Shown here: one piece after another, positions 8,561 to 16,137 of the stretch | Position numbering within the stretch: the first letter of the stretch is position 1 | Layout of the letters: each line of letters starts with the position of its first letter | From: Gammaproteobacteria bacterium | GTDB taxonomy: Bacteria; Pseudomonadota; Gammaproteobacteria; Pseudomonadales; Halieaceae | Direction of reading: 5' to 3' | Assembly: GCA_002748505.1 (NCBI GenBank) | Contig: PDSN01000074.1 | Span: forward strand, 1 to 19,940 | Length of the DNA stretch: 19,940 bases | Made by a program: the position numbers and the translations under genes | Notes under the pieces: generated by a model | Told to the model about the DNA's origin: nothing | The model's input: only the letters and a program-made list of their open reading frames with translations | Database searches by the model: none

Positions 8561-10654
8561 CTATGTTGCTCCCTGTTCGTTATTGCTGTCGTGTGTGTCT
8601 TTTGTGCCGCCTAAGGGTACCATGATTGTAAACGTAGAGCCTTCATCCGGGGCACTTTTTACGTGAATTTCGCCGCCCAAACTGCGAATATATTCACGGC
8701 TTTCAAAAGCGCCAATGCCCATACCCGTTAGGCCCTTGGTGGAGTCAAAGGGCTTGAACAGGCGCTCGCGGATAAACTCTTCGCTCATACCGCAGCCGGT
8801 GTCGGTGATGGTGACAATGGCGCTGTTATCGTCGCGCGTCAGGGCTACTGATACGGTTCCGCTGGGCTCGGTTGCGTCTTGCGCGTTTTGAATCAAATGC
8901 AAAAACACGGTGGCGAGCTGATCCGCATCGGCGATCACCTGAACGCTGTTTTCCGGCAGAGTCAAATCGGGGGTGGGCTGCACACCGGCGCGTCGGGCAA
9001 CGATTTGTTCCAGTATTTGGGGCAGCTCTACGGTGTCGCTGTGACTGCCGCGCATGCCGTCGCGCATCTGGGTCATGAGTTTGGTCATGCGGTTGACAGA
9101 GTTTTCGACGGTCATTATCACATCGTCTACAAACTCCGGTTTGTGCTTGTGTTTGCGAGCGTTGGTTACGATCAATGACTGTTGGGCGAGGATGTTTTTC
9201 AGGTCGTGCACCACATAAGCGGACAGTCTATTAAAGGCTTCAAACTGGCGTGCTTCTACCAGTGCCTGGTCGGCGATGTGCTGAGCGAGATGACTGGCGG
9301 CCTGTTGTCCGGCAGTGCGCAGCAGGTCGCGGTCTTCCCAATTCATCGTGTCGTGCAGGGGGGAGCGCGTCATCAGTAACAATCCCACTACCTGGTCGCC
9401 TTGCAAAAGTGGCAGCAACAACCACGCTCGGGGGATATTCAAGATGGCATCGGGAATCACCAGGTCTTCGTAGAGCTGAGGTTCCCGGCGGTATTCATCG
9501 ATGTCAATGACCCACTGCGTGCGTGCACACCAGGCGGTGATGGGCGCGAGGGCTTCCGGTGGCGGAATGTCGTTTTTGCTGATATTCCAGCGCTCCATTA
9601 GGGCAAAACTACCGTTGCGCTGCCTGGCCCAAAGCAGTGCGGCGCCGCTGTCCATCATGCCCGCCAGAGCACGGGTAATGCGCTGGGGTACGTCATCACC
9701 TGAACTCGACAGGTCATTGGTGAAATTCAGCCATTCTTCCCGGTAGTCGTATCGGTAGCTGAAAAAGTGTTTTGCTACCCACACTCTGACCTTGGCGCGC
9801 AGTTGCCCTGAAAACAGCAGGGTCAGGAGCATGACGATGGCAAAGGCGAGGAAGAAAATCTGCATCACGCCACCCCAGGTGCCGCCTTGATAGCGTATCA
9901 AGTAGCCCGCACCCGCCATCGCCAGCAAATAAATGCCCGCGCCCAATAGCGTGGCGGTGTGAAACACCACCTTGCGCGAGACGTGAATATCTAAACGCCA
10001 AACCGGGTTTCGCGCCGCGGCGATGGCAATAAAAGGTACTGCAAGGGAGTTAACCAGACCGCGCGCCTGCCACAGGGATGAGTTGATCTCATTAAACAAC
10101 ATGGCATCGGCGTACATTAAAAAGTCGTACATGAACAGGCCGCCAAGGCCCAGGCAGAGGAATTTGTTGGCCCAGCGCTCGCTTTCTGACGCGTTTTGGT
10201 AGACCTGCTCTACGGCGACCAGGCCACAGAGGGCGATGCCAGTACAGGTGAAGTAGGCCACTGTCCACCAGTTCACATATCCGCTTATCGGTGCGTACAG
10301 CTGGGTGTTGGGCAGCAGCAGAATCAGCAGCGACAGGGTCATACCGCTAAGAAACACCAATGTCATATTGCGCGATGGCCCCAGCGCCGTCTCGCGAGGA
10401 TTGAGTGCCGTTAGCAACATGTACAGCCAGGCGCCATTGCGCAGCCATTCACTGATACGGATGGTGGTGACGGGTGGATAGTCAGTTGTTGTGCCCCAGC
10501 TGATAACGCCCGCCCAGATGATGGAAATCACCGTGGCAACGATCACCATCCAGCCGAAGTTGCCACCGCGTCGCGACAGATACAGCATGATTGCCAGCAC
10601 CACGTAGGCGAAAGTGGCCAGGGCATAACTGTATAAACCAATGTTTGTTTCCAT
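8561..10654 (-). CDS. prsK: XrtA/PEP-CTERM system histidine kinase PrsK
   Basis: A 697-residue membrane sensor kinase. Roughly the first 285 residues hold about eight to ten hydrophobic segments, then a short soluble linker. A GAF-like domain spans about 320-455. The transmitter has its H-box at AYVVHDLKN (His 483), N-box HLIQNAQDAT (Asn 590), G1 DTGCGM (618-623) and G2 GMGIGAF (644-650). This architecture matches the PEP-CTERM system kinase family (TIGR02916). It would autophosphorylate at His 483 and pass phosphate to PrsR Asp 53. The signal is unknown. AGGA lies 11 bases upstream of the ATG. The gene is divergent from the epimerase/dehydrogenase operon across about 206 bases, in which I did not find a convincing promoter for the minus strand. 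Confidence 0.92.
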   Translation of the reverse strand: METNIGLYSYALATFAYVVLAIMLYLSRRGGNFGWMVIVATVISIIWAGVISWGTTTDYPPVTTIRISEWLRNGAWLYMLLTALNPRETALGPSRNMTLVFLSGMTLSLLILLLPNTQLYAPISGYVNWWTVAYFTCTGIALCGLVAVEQVYQNASESERWANKFLCLGLGGLFMYDFLMYADAMLFNEINSSLWQARGLVNSLAVPFIAIAAARNPVWRLDIHVSRKVVFHTATLLGAGIYLLAMAGAGYLIRYQGGTWGGVMQIFFLAFAIVMLLTLLFSGQLRAKVRVWVAKHFFSYRYDYREEWLNFTNDLSSSGDDVPQRITRALAGMMDSGAALLWARQRNGSFALMERWNISKNDIPPPEALAPITAWCARTQWVIDIDEYRREPQLYEDLVIPDAILNIPRAWLLLPLLQGDQVVGLLLMTRSPLHDTMNWEDRDLLRTAGQQAASHLAQHIADQALVEARQFEAFNRLSAYVVHDLKNILAQQSLIVTNARKHKHKPEFVDDVIMTVENSVNRMTKLMTQMRDGMRGSHSDTVELPQILEQIVARRAGVQPTPDLTLPENSVQVIADADQLATVFLHLIQNAQDATEPSGTVSVALTRDDNSAIVTITDTGCGMSEEFIRERLFKPFDSTKGLTGMGIGAFESREYIRSLGGEIHVKSAPDEGSTFTIMVPLGGTKDTHDSNNEQGAT

Positions 10655-10748
10655 TCTGCGGAATGTCCTAAACGGTGATATTTGTTGTAAACACTTGCCT
10701 GTGTGGCGCGGTAGGCAGTAGCCCGCTTAACCAATAAACACTATACTC

Positions 10749-10775
10749 TTGCCCGACCGCTGTAAATGCTATAAA
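10749..10775 (+). promoter_or_regulatory. Candidate extended -10 promoter for the epimerase/dehydrogenase operon
   Basis: TGC followed by TATAAA (10767-10775) makes an extended -10 element. TTGCCC at 10749-10754 is a possible -35 with a short 15-base spacer. The site lies about 85 bases upstream of the epimerase start. The extended -10 is the stronger part of the match; the -35 is doubtful. I looked for a sigma-54 -24/-12 site in the same gap and found none with correct spacing. Confidence 0.4.
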
Positions 10776-10842
10776 TCCTAGAGCTGTGAAGTCGGTCATA
10801 AAACTGAAGTTTCTTTCTGGCTGATCTTATGGCCGTAGTTCC

Positions 10843-10850
10843 GGAGGTGA
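10843..10850 (+). promoter_or_regulatory. Strong ribosome binding site for the epimerase gene
   Basis: GGAGGTGA is nearly perfectly complementary to the 16S rRNA 3' end and sits 10 bases before the ATG at 10861. It fixes that start, which otherwise has a nonconserved 16-residue lead before the Rossmann motif. Confidence 0.75.
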
Positions 10851-10860
10851 GTAGACAGGT

Positions 10861-11895
10861 ATGTCCGAACCAGCACAACGATTGAATGCGCTTAAAGATA
10901 CACCGGCCACGTGGCTGGTTACGGGCGTTGCGGGATTTATCGGCTCAAATTTGTTGGAGGCTTTGCTGCGTTTGGAGCAGCGTGTGGTGGGGCTTGATAA
11001 CTTTGCCACTGGGCACTGGCACAATCTCGATGACGTCAAGCAATGTGTCGGGGATCAGGCCTGGCAGCGCTTCCGTTTTATCGAAGGTGATATTCGGGAG
11101 CTGGACGATTGCCGCAAGGCCGTGCAGGGTGTGGATTACGTTCTGCATCAGGCTGCGCTGGGCAGTGTGCCGCGTTCGATAGCAGACCCCTTACTGACCC
11201 ACAGTGCCAACATTGACGGCTTTATCAATATGCTGGTAGCAGCGCGCGATGCCAGGGTGAAGCGCTTTGTCTACGCCGCGTCTTCTTCTACCTATGGCGA
11301 TCACCCGGGGCTTCCCAAGGTGGAAGACCGTATCGGTAAGCCTTTGTCACCCTACGCCGTGACCAAATACGTCAATGAGCTTTATGCAGACGTGTTTGCC
11401 CGCACTTATGGTCTTGAGGTGATGGGGCTGCGCTATTTTAATGTGTTTGGCCGCCGCCAGGACCCAAACGGTGCCTATGCGGCGGTGATTCCCCGCTGGT
11501 ATAATACCTTGCTCAACGGTGAGGCCTGCCAGATCAACGGTGATGGCGAGACCTCACGGGATTTTTGTTACATTGACAACACCGTGCAGGCCAATTTGCT
11601 GGCCGCCATTGTCACCGATCCAAATGCGGTGAATCAGGTATACAACGTGGCCTGTGGTGATCGCACGACCTTGAATGCGTTGTATGAAGCTATTCGAGAT
11701 ACTGTGGCCGCCGCCCGCGCCGAGGTGGCGGATTTGGCGCCGCAGTATCATGATTTTCGCGCCGGCGATGTGCGCCATTCACAGGCGGATATCAGCAAAG
11801 CGCGGTCGTTGCTGGGCTACGCGCCCACGCACGACGTACGCCGTGGCTTGGCCGAAGCGGGTCAGTGGTATATCGCTCAACATCAGAAGGTTTAA
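10861..11895 (+). CDS. UDP-N-acetylglucosamine/galactosamine 4-epimerase (WbpP/TviC type)
   Basis: An extended short-chain dehydrogenase/epimerase of 344 residues. Its Rossmann motif is TGVAGFIGS (Gly 22, 25, 28). The catalytic region has SSSTYG (141-146) and Tyr 165/Lys 169 in PLSPYAVTKY. It interconverts UDP-GlcNAc and UDP-GalNAc, or the matching uronic acids, using bound NAD; the WbpP/TviC-like assignment rests on overall resemblance and on the neighbouring dehydrogenase. It is cytoplasmic. The dehydrogenase starts 4 bases after its stop, so the two form one operon feeding sugar nucleotides into polysaccharide synthesis. A plain GalE or another NDP-sugar epimerase remains possible. Confidence 0.87.
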   Translation: MSEPAQRLNALKDTPATWLVTGVAGFIGSNLLEALLRLEQRVVGLDNFATGHWHNLDDVKQCVGDQAWQRFRFIEGDIRELDDCRKAVQGVDYVLHQAALGSVPRSIADPLLTHSANIDGFINMLVAARDARVKRFVYAASSSTYGDHPGLPKVEDRIGKPLSPYAVTKYVNELYADVFARTYGLEVMGLRYFNVFGRRQDPNGAYAAVIPRWYNTLLNGEACQINGDGETSRDFCYIDNTVQANLLAAIVTDPNAVNQVYNVACGDRTTLNALYEAIRDTVAAARAEVADLAPQYHDFRAGDVRHSQADISKARSLLGYAPTHDVRRGLAEAGQWYIAQHQKV

Positions 11896-11899
11896 TATT

Positions 11900-13207
11900 A
11901 TGACAGATACTGTAGCCATTGTCGGACTTGGATACGTAGGGCTTCCTCTCGCGGTGGCGTTTGGCCGGCGGATGCGTACCATCGGCTTTGATCTTAACGA
12001 AGCCAAACTGCAGCACTATCGCAATGGCGTTGACCCCAGTGGTGAGGTCGACGGGGAAGACTTGGCCGCCGCAGTCGAACTGGAATACACCAGCGACCCA
12101 GAGGCGCTCACCGAGGCCCAGGTGGTTATTGTGGTTGTGCCCACGCCCATTGACCAGGCGCACCGCCCGGATTTAAGCCCTCTGCAGGGCGCTTGTAAAA
12201 CCGTGGGGAGATACATGCGCGCAGGTGCCACCGTGGTATTTGAGTCTACAGTGTATCCCGGTTGTACTGAGGAAGTGTGCGTGCCGATTTTGGAAAAACA
12301 CGCTAATTTAGTGTGGAGTGGGCGCGATAACGTGGGTGATGCCGATACCTTTTACGTGGGTTATTCGCCCGAGCGCATTAACCCCGGCGATAAAGTGCAC
12401 CGCTTGGAAACTATCACCAAAGTTGTTTCTGGCGATAGCGAAGCAACCTTGGAGCGTGTGGCGGCGCTGTATGAGCGGGTGATTGATGCCGGTGTGCATC
12501 GCGCGGCCAGCATTAAGGTGGCCGAGGCTGCCAAGGTGATAGAAAATACCCAGCGTGACCTCAATATCGCCCTGATGAATGAGCTGGCGCTGATTTTCAA
12601 TCGCCTTGATATCGACACTCTGGATGTGTTGGAAGCAGCGGGCACCAAATGGAACTTTTTGCCGTTTCGCCCAGGGCTTGTCGGAGGACACTGCATTGGC
12701 GTTGACCCCTACTATTTAACCTACAAAGCCGAGGCGGCGGGTCATCACCCCGAGGTGGTTTTGGCGGGTCGCAAGACCAATGATGGTATGGGCAAGTTTG
12801 TCGCGGAGCAAACCGTCAAGCAGTTGGTGTCGCGCGGGCATCCCGTGGCTGGAGCGCGAGTCATTGTGCTTGGGCTGACCTTCAAGGAGGACTGCCCCGA
12901 TCTTCGCAACTCCAAAGTCGAAGATGTAGTCAACGAGTTGCGCGAATACCACTGTGACGTGATTATTCACGATCCTGTTGCCGATGCAGAGGATGCGATG
13001 GAGGAATACGGTATTTCTCTGGTGGAGTGGGACAAACTCCCGCGTGCGCATGCGGTGGTGCTCGCGGTGCCGCACACACAGTACAAGGCATTGTCAGTCA
13101 GCGAGCTTGGCAGCCTGTTGGTTGATGGCGGTTCGCTGATTGACGTCAAGTGTATGCTCGATCGCGAGGCCGTGGAGCAGGCGGGACTAGAGGTGTGGCG
13201 TCTCTAG
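11900..13207 (+). CDS. UDP-N-acetyl-hexosamine 6-dehydrogenase (TviB/WbpO type)
   Basis: A nucleotide-sugar dehydrogenase of 435 residues (UDP-glucose/GDP-mannose dehydrogenase superfamily). The N-terminal NAD site is VAIVGLGYVGLPLA (5-18). The central signature includes KVIENTQRDLNIALMNE, and the catalytic Cys is in GGHCIGVDPYY (Cys 265). The enzyme would oxidise C6 of UDP-GlcNAc or UDP-GalNAc twice to the uronic acid. I place the start at 11900, because an open frame continues upstream but overlaps the epimerase; the ATG at 11900 begins directly before the Rossmann strand and has AAGG upstream. Together with the epimerase it recalls the TviB/TviC and WbpO/WbpP pairs making UDP-GalNAcA. Substrate choice is inference. 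Confidence 0.9.
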   Translation: MTDTVAIVGLGYVGLPLAVAFGRRMRTIGFDLNEAKLQHYRNGVDPSGEVDGEDLAAAVELEYTSDPEALTEAQVVIVVVPTPIDQAHRPDLSPLQGACKTVGRYMRAGATVVFESTVYPGCTEEVCVPILEKHANLVWSGRDNVGDADTFYVGYSPERINPGDKVHRLETITKVVSGDSEATLERVAALYERVIDAGVHRAASIKVAEAAKVIENTQRDLNIALMNELALIFNRLDIDTLDVLEAAGTKWNFLPFRPGLVGGHCIGVDPYYLTYKAEAAGHHPEVVLAGRKTNDGMGKFVAEQTVKQLVSRGHPVAGARVIVLGLTFKEDCPDLRNSKVEDVVNELREYHCDVIIHDPVADAEDAMEEYGISLVEWDKLPRAHAVVLAVPHTQYKALSVSELGSLLVDGGSLIDVKCMLDREAVEQAGLEVWRL

Positions 13208-13245
13208 CTGCGTTTCAAGTTCCGCGTTTAACTACTCTGGAATCC

Positions 13246-13287
13246 ACCCGCGCGCCAAATGGCGGGCGGGTAGGGTAGGTTTGTTTT
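13246..13287 (+). terminator. Rho-independent terminator after the dehydrogenase gene
   Basis: CCCGCGCGCC (13247-13256) and GGCGGGCGGG (13261-13270) pair into a 10-bp stem with a single mismatch and an AAAT loop. TTTGTTTT follows at 13280-13287, about nine bases past the stem. The stem is very GC-rich and lies 40 bases after the stop codon. The T-run is a little distant and interrupted, which is the main weakness. Confidence 0.7.
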
Positions 13288-13313
13288 CGATTTGGAGCTA
13301 ACAGCTGGTTGAA

Positions 13314-13433
13314 GAAAAAACCTCAGCTGGCACATATCAGCGTCAAAACGGCCTCCAAATGCTCATTCACTGCGCGTAAACTTTGCTTTTTCGGCCGTTC
13401 TTGCCTTGTCTTGTGCTCGTCTGAGGTTTTTTC
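13314..13433. repeat. Imperfect inverted repeat of about 120 bp between convergent genes
   Basis: GAAAAAACCTCAG at 13314-13326 is perfectly inverted at 13421-13433. Moving inwards, GCACA and then AACGGCC (13347-13353, matched by GGCCGTT at 13393-13399) also recur in mirrored order, so each arm extends to about 40 bases at reduced identity around a 39-base loop. It lies in the gap between the dehydrogenase terminator and the 3' end of the minus-strand ATPase gene. It could be a miniature inverted-repeat element, paired protein sites, or a large bidirectional transcription stop whose outer A/T tracts flank a stem. No coding potential is seen in it. Confidence 0.5.
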
Positions 13434-13450
13434 AGTGGGTAGGGGGCGCC

Positions 13451-14341
13451 TCAATGCACACCGGCGTATACCTGCTCGGCGCGGTTGCCGGTATCGGCGT
13501 TGGTGTCCGGTTCTGCCGGGCGAATCAACAGCTCTTCCTCCAGGCTGGCGATGACGTCTCTGACGTCATCCAGGGTCAGCTCCTCGCGGTCTTCTACCAT
13601 GCCGTGCAAGAACAGACGGCTGCACACCATGTTAATCAAACGGGGAATGCCGCGGCTGGCCTGGTGGATGGGGTTAAAAATGGATTCATCCAGCTCGGGT
13701 TTGCCGTCCCAGCCCACATGTTGCAGGCGGTGCAGGATATAATCACGGGTCGCATTCTCATCCAGGGGGCGCATGTGGCAGGCGGCGACCAGGCGTTGGT
13801 GTAACTGTTCAAGCCCGGGGGACATCACCGTGTCGCGCAACTCTTCCTGGCCGACCAGGAAAATCTGTAACAGAGGCTGGTTATTCAGCTGCAAGTTGGT
13901 TAGCAGGCGCAGCTCCTCCAGGGCGTTGGCGGACAGGTCCTGCGCTTCGTCGATAATCAGCAGCGGGCGCTTGCCCGCGCTGTGCAGGCGTTTGAGCAGC
14001 GTTTCTAAATCATTGAGCATGCCGGCCTTGTGTGCCTGACTGCCATCGAGGCCAAAGCGCATCACCACAAGGCGCAATAAGTCATCCGCTTCGATCTGGG
14101 TGCAGGTCAGCGAGGCAAATACGACGTTTTCCTGCTCGGCGAGATCGTTGGTCATACTGGCGATCAGGGTGGACTTGCCTGTGCCTGGGCGTCCCGTCAC
14201 CATGACAAAGCCCTCTTTGCGTTGCAGCGCGTACTGCATATAGGCCTTCGCTTTAGTAAAACCAGGGTGCAAAAAGCACAGGCGCGAGTCAGGGCTTAAG
14301 CGAAAGGGCTCTTCTTTGAATCCGTAGTATTGCTCGTACAT
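13451..14341 (-). CDS. XrtA/PEP-CTERM system-associated ExeA-like ATPase, short form
   Basis: An AAA+ ATPase of 296 residues of the ExeA/GspA-like family found in XrtA loci (TIGR03015). It has the family N-terminus MYEQYYGFKEEPFRLSPD, Walker A GRPGTGKS (50-57), Walker B LLIIDEAQD (127-135), a candidate arginine finger HQRLVA (Arg 183) and a sensor-2 motif GIPRLIN (Arg 234). No membrane segment is present, so it is soluble. AAGGA sits 8 bases before the ATG. It is the divergent paralog of the next gene; the proteins are alignable throughout the ATPase part. It ends in VYAGVH, and the longer paralog has a similar IYAG motif before its membrane anchor, so this copy may have lost a tail, though I found no continuing frame for one. 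In ExeA systems such ATPases help insert envelope machinery; here the target is unknown. Confidence 0.87.
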   Translation of the reverse strand: MYEQYYGFKEEPFRLSPDSRLCFLHPGFTKAKAYMQYALQRKEGFVMVTGRPGTGKSTLIASMTNDLAEQENVVFASLTCTQIEADDLLRLVVMRFGLDGSQAHKAGMLNDLETLLKRLHSAGKRPLLIIDEAQDLSANALEELRLLTNLQLNNQPLLQIFLVGQEELRDTVMSPGLEQLHQRLVAACHMRPLDENATRDYILHRLQHVGWDGKPELDESIFNPIHQASRGIPRLINMVCSRLFLHGMVEDREELTLDDVRDVIASLEEELLIRPAEPDTNADTGNRAEQVYAGVH

Positions 14342-14408
14342 CTGTGGTGTCCTTGTGCCATAGACCGGGTATGATGCGATGCGTTACCTATTTTGTACAG
14401 CGGTGAAT

Positions 14409-14427
14409 GTTAAACCTGTGATTTAAC
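14409..14427. other. GTTAAA/TTTAAC dyad
   Basis: Two 6-bp half-sites separated by 7 bases form a symmetric site about 70-85 bases from the start of the short ATPase gene. A third GTTAAA occurs at 14471. Candidate operator; AT-rich hexamers can recur by chance. Confidence 0.3.
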
Positions 14428-14445
14428 TAGCAGTTTTTTTTTGAG

Positions 14446-14461
14446 TTGGCCAAAATATTGA
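14446..14461 (+). promoter_or_regulatory. Weak sigma-54-like -24/-12 candidate
   Basis: TTGGCC, seven bases, then TTGA gives the correct GG-to-TTG spacing for a sigma-54 promoter, but the highly conserved GC of the -12 element is GA here and the CACG of the -24 element is not matched. It would fire towards the long ATPase gene. It is worth listing only because PrsR is a sigma-54 activator. Confidence 0.2.
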
Positions 14462-14491
14462 CTTTTTACCGTTAAATAGTTGACGCGGCGT

Positions 14492-14528
14492 TACTTGTCC
14501 ATGTGGTTTATAATTTCAATGACAAGTA
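14492..14528 (+). promoter_or_regulatory. TATAAT promoter element flanked by an 8-bp operator-like dyad
   Basis: TACTTGTC (14492-14499) and GACAAGTA (14521-14528) are a perfect inverted repeat, 21 bases apart. A perfect -10 hexamer TATAAT (14509-14514) lies between them. No -35 hexamer is found at the usual spacing, nor a TG extension, so the promoter would depend on an activator or be repressed by a factor binding the dyad. It is oriented towards the long ATPase gene, leaving a leader of roughly 150 bases. Confidence 0.5.
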
Positions 14529-14549
14529 CAATTATCAGCAGTATGAAGA

Positions 14550-14569
14550 ACGAGGGGCTGTCGCCTCGT
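14550..14569 (+). other. Leader hairpin upstream of the long ATPase gene
   Basis: ACGAGG and CCTCGT form a 6-bp stem with an 8-base loop in the predicted untranslated leader. There is no following T-run, so it is not a terminator. It may just be a stable leader structure. Confidence 0.3.
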
Positions 14570-14669
14570 CTGATCGCGCTGCCGCGTAAGGGGTTGGCGG
14601 GTCTGGGGCGGGGTCGGTGGTGGTGGCTTTGATGATACAAAGAACATTGCGCACAGTGTTGAACTTCCT

Positions 14670-16112
14670 ATGTACGAGTATTTTTATCAATTAAAGGCCG
14701 AGCCCTTCCGTTTAAGTCCGGATCATCAGTTCTGCTTCAGTCACGGAGGGTATGCGAGGGCGAAAGCCTACATGGCCTACGCGTTTGTGCGCGCCGAAGG
14801 TTTTGTTATGGTGACCGGCCGCCCCGGAACCGGCAAGACGACCTTGGTCGGCGATCTTATCGAGTCTCTTGCGGACGAGCGTGTCACCACGGCGAGCTTG
14901 GTGTGCACGCAGTTGGGAGCCGATGATTTGCTGCGTATGGTGGCGTTTGCGTTTGGCATGGACGTCGCCGACCAGGAAAAGTCTCAGGTCTTGCAGCGCT
15001 TGACCACGCTGTTTCATCGTTTGCACCAGCAGGGCAGACGTGCCTTGTTGATTGTCGATGAGGCCCAGGATTTATCCGAGGCTGCGCTTGAGGAGCTGCG
15101 CCTGTTGACGAACCTGCAAGCCAATGGCGAACCCCTGTTGCAGATCTTTCTGCTCGGCCAGGAGGAGTTGCGCGACCTGATCCAAAAGCCGTCGATGCTG
15201 CAGGTGCAACAGCGTATTGTGGCCACCTGCCATCTCGAGTCACTTAAACTGATGGAGACGCGCGAATACATTCTGCATCGTCTGCTGCGCGTGGGTTGGA
15301 AAAACTACCCCAAGCTGAGTGAGGCGCTGTATCCGATTATTTATCGCTTCAGCGAAGGCGTTCCCAGGCGCATCAATTTGATCTGCAGTCGCTTGTTTTT
15401 GCACGGCAGTGTCGAGCAACGCGAGCGTATCTCCGTAGCCGATGCCAGGGCGGTTATCGGCGAGTTGCAAATGGAACAGCTTGCTATGGGCAGTTTGTTG
15501 AGCGAGGTGGATTTTTCAGTCGAGGACGAGTACCTGAGTTTTACAGCGGTTTTGTCCTCCCTGACGGGAAGTGATGCAAAAGAAGCTATGGAAGCGCTGG
15601 CCTCGGAGGCAGCAACAGTGCAGCTGGACGAGCGTGAGAGAGCAAGCCTGGCGGGTGAAAACAATGCCGAGAGTGAAGCATATGATGAGGCAGAGGGTGC
15701 TGGTGATGGTGATGAGCTGGAAATGGCTATCGCCGATAACGATACGGATGATGAAAAATTAACAAAAGTGGTACGCAGCGAGGTCGTGGAAAATTTAAGT
15801 GGTGTCGAAACGCCCTTAGAAAACAATAGCGACAAAGGTGGTTTAGATAATCAACCGAGGAGGAGGGCTGCGAAGCGCGATTTATCGGCTGAACCGCCCG
15901 ACGCACAACAGGCGCTGGCCGAGGACCTGGTGAGAAGCGTAAGCCCTGAATCCCTGGTTGGGCCTATATACGCCGGCAAGGGCAGGGAGTTTGGTGCTGA
16001 GCTGGCGGCGCGTTCGAATATGGGTTTGAGTCGCACTGTAGCCTGGGCGCTGGTCGCAGTTTTGGCCGCTGCGGGCATAGCACTGTGTTGGTTTTATTGG
16101 CAATTTACGTAA
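14670..16112 (+). CDS. XrtA/PEP-CTERM system-associated ExeA-like ATPase, long membrane-anchored form
   Basis: A 480-residue protein whose first 270 residues match the short ATPase: N-terminus MYEYFYQLKAEPFRLSPD, Walker A GRPGTGKT (50-57), Walker B LLIVDEAQD (126-134), QQRIVAT (Arg 182) and GVPRRIN. It then adds an acidic, low-complexity linker (about 275-450, with dense Glu/Asp at 320-365) and a single C-terminal membrane helix (about 455-477). That resembles ExeA/GspA, where the cytoplasmic ATPase is membrane-tethered, but no periplasmic peptidoglycan-binding domain follows, because the protein ends at the helix. The ATG is conserved with the paralog yet has no recognisable Shine-Dalgarno. 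It lies upstream of the export genes on the same strand, with a 177-base gap. TIGR03015-like members are usually nearer 300 residues, so the tail is the notable part. Confidence 0.86.
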   Translation: MYEYFYQLKAEPFRLSPDHQFCFSHGGYARAKAYMAYAFVRAEGFVMVTGRPGTGKTTLVGDLIESLADERVTTASLVCTQLGADDLLRMVAFAFGMDVADQEKSQVLQRLTTLFHRLHQQGRRALLIVDEAQDLSEAALEELRLLTNLQANGEPLLQIFLLGQEELRDLIQKPSMLQVQQRIVATCHLESLKLMETREYILHRLLRVGWKNYPKLSEALYPIIYRFSEGVPRRINLICSRLFLHGSVEQRERISVADARAVIGELQMEQLAMGSLLSEVDFSVEDEYLSFTAVLSSLTGSDAKEAMEALASEAATVQLDERERASLAGENNAESEAYDEAEGAGDGDELEMAIADNDTDDEKLTKVVRSEVVENLSGVETPLENNSDKGGLDNQPRRRAAKRDLSAEPPDAQQALAEDLVRSVSPESLVGPIYAGKGREFGAELAARSNMGLSRTVAWALVAVLAAAGIALCWFYWQFT

Positions 16113-16137
16113 TTGTACTTGAATTAGGTAGCGCGAA

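Larger units (their letters stand above)
14342..14669. promoter_or_regulatory. Divergent regulatory region between the two ATPase genes
   Basis: This 328-base gap holds no convincing gene. It must contain the starts of two opposite transcripts. Seen in order: a GTTAAA/TTTAAC dyad (14409-14427), a run of nine T (14434-14442), a TTGGCC-N7-TTG sequence resembling a degenerate sigma-54 site (14446-14460), two TTGAC motifs 22 bases apart (14459 and 14480), an 8-bp dyad around a perfect TATAAT (14492-14528), a 6-bp hairpin (14550-14569), then a G-rich leader up to the ATG. The density of dyads suggests real regulation. Confidence 0.6.

Noticed and set aside
11675..11899. Upstream extension of the dehydrogenase reading frame
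   Set aside because: It overlaps the epimerase coding region in another frame and has basic, Trp-rich noncoding-like composition; the ATG at 11900 directly precedes the conserved NAD-binding strand.
13400..13450. Frameshifted membrane anchor after the short ATPase
   Set aside because: Reading on past the stop in the minus-strand direction, I saw no hydrophobic continuation comparable to the anchor of the long paralog.
15341..15835. 164-codon antisense open frame, very serine-rich
   Set aside because: It is the mirror of the acidic Glu/Asp linker of the long ATPase on the opposite strand and has no family resemblance or ribosome site.
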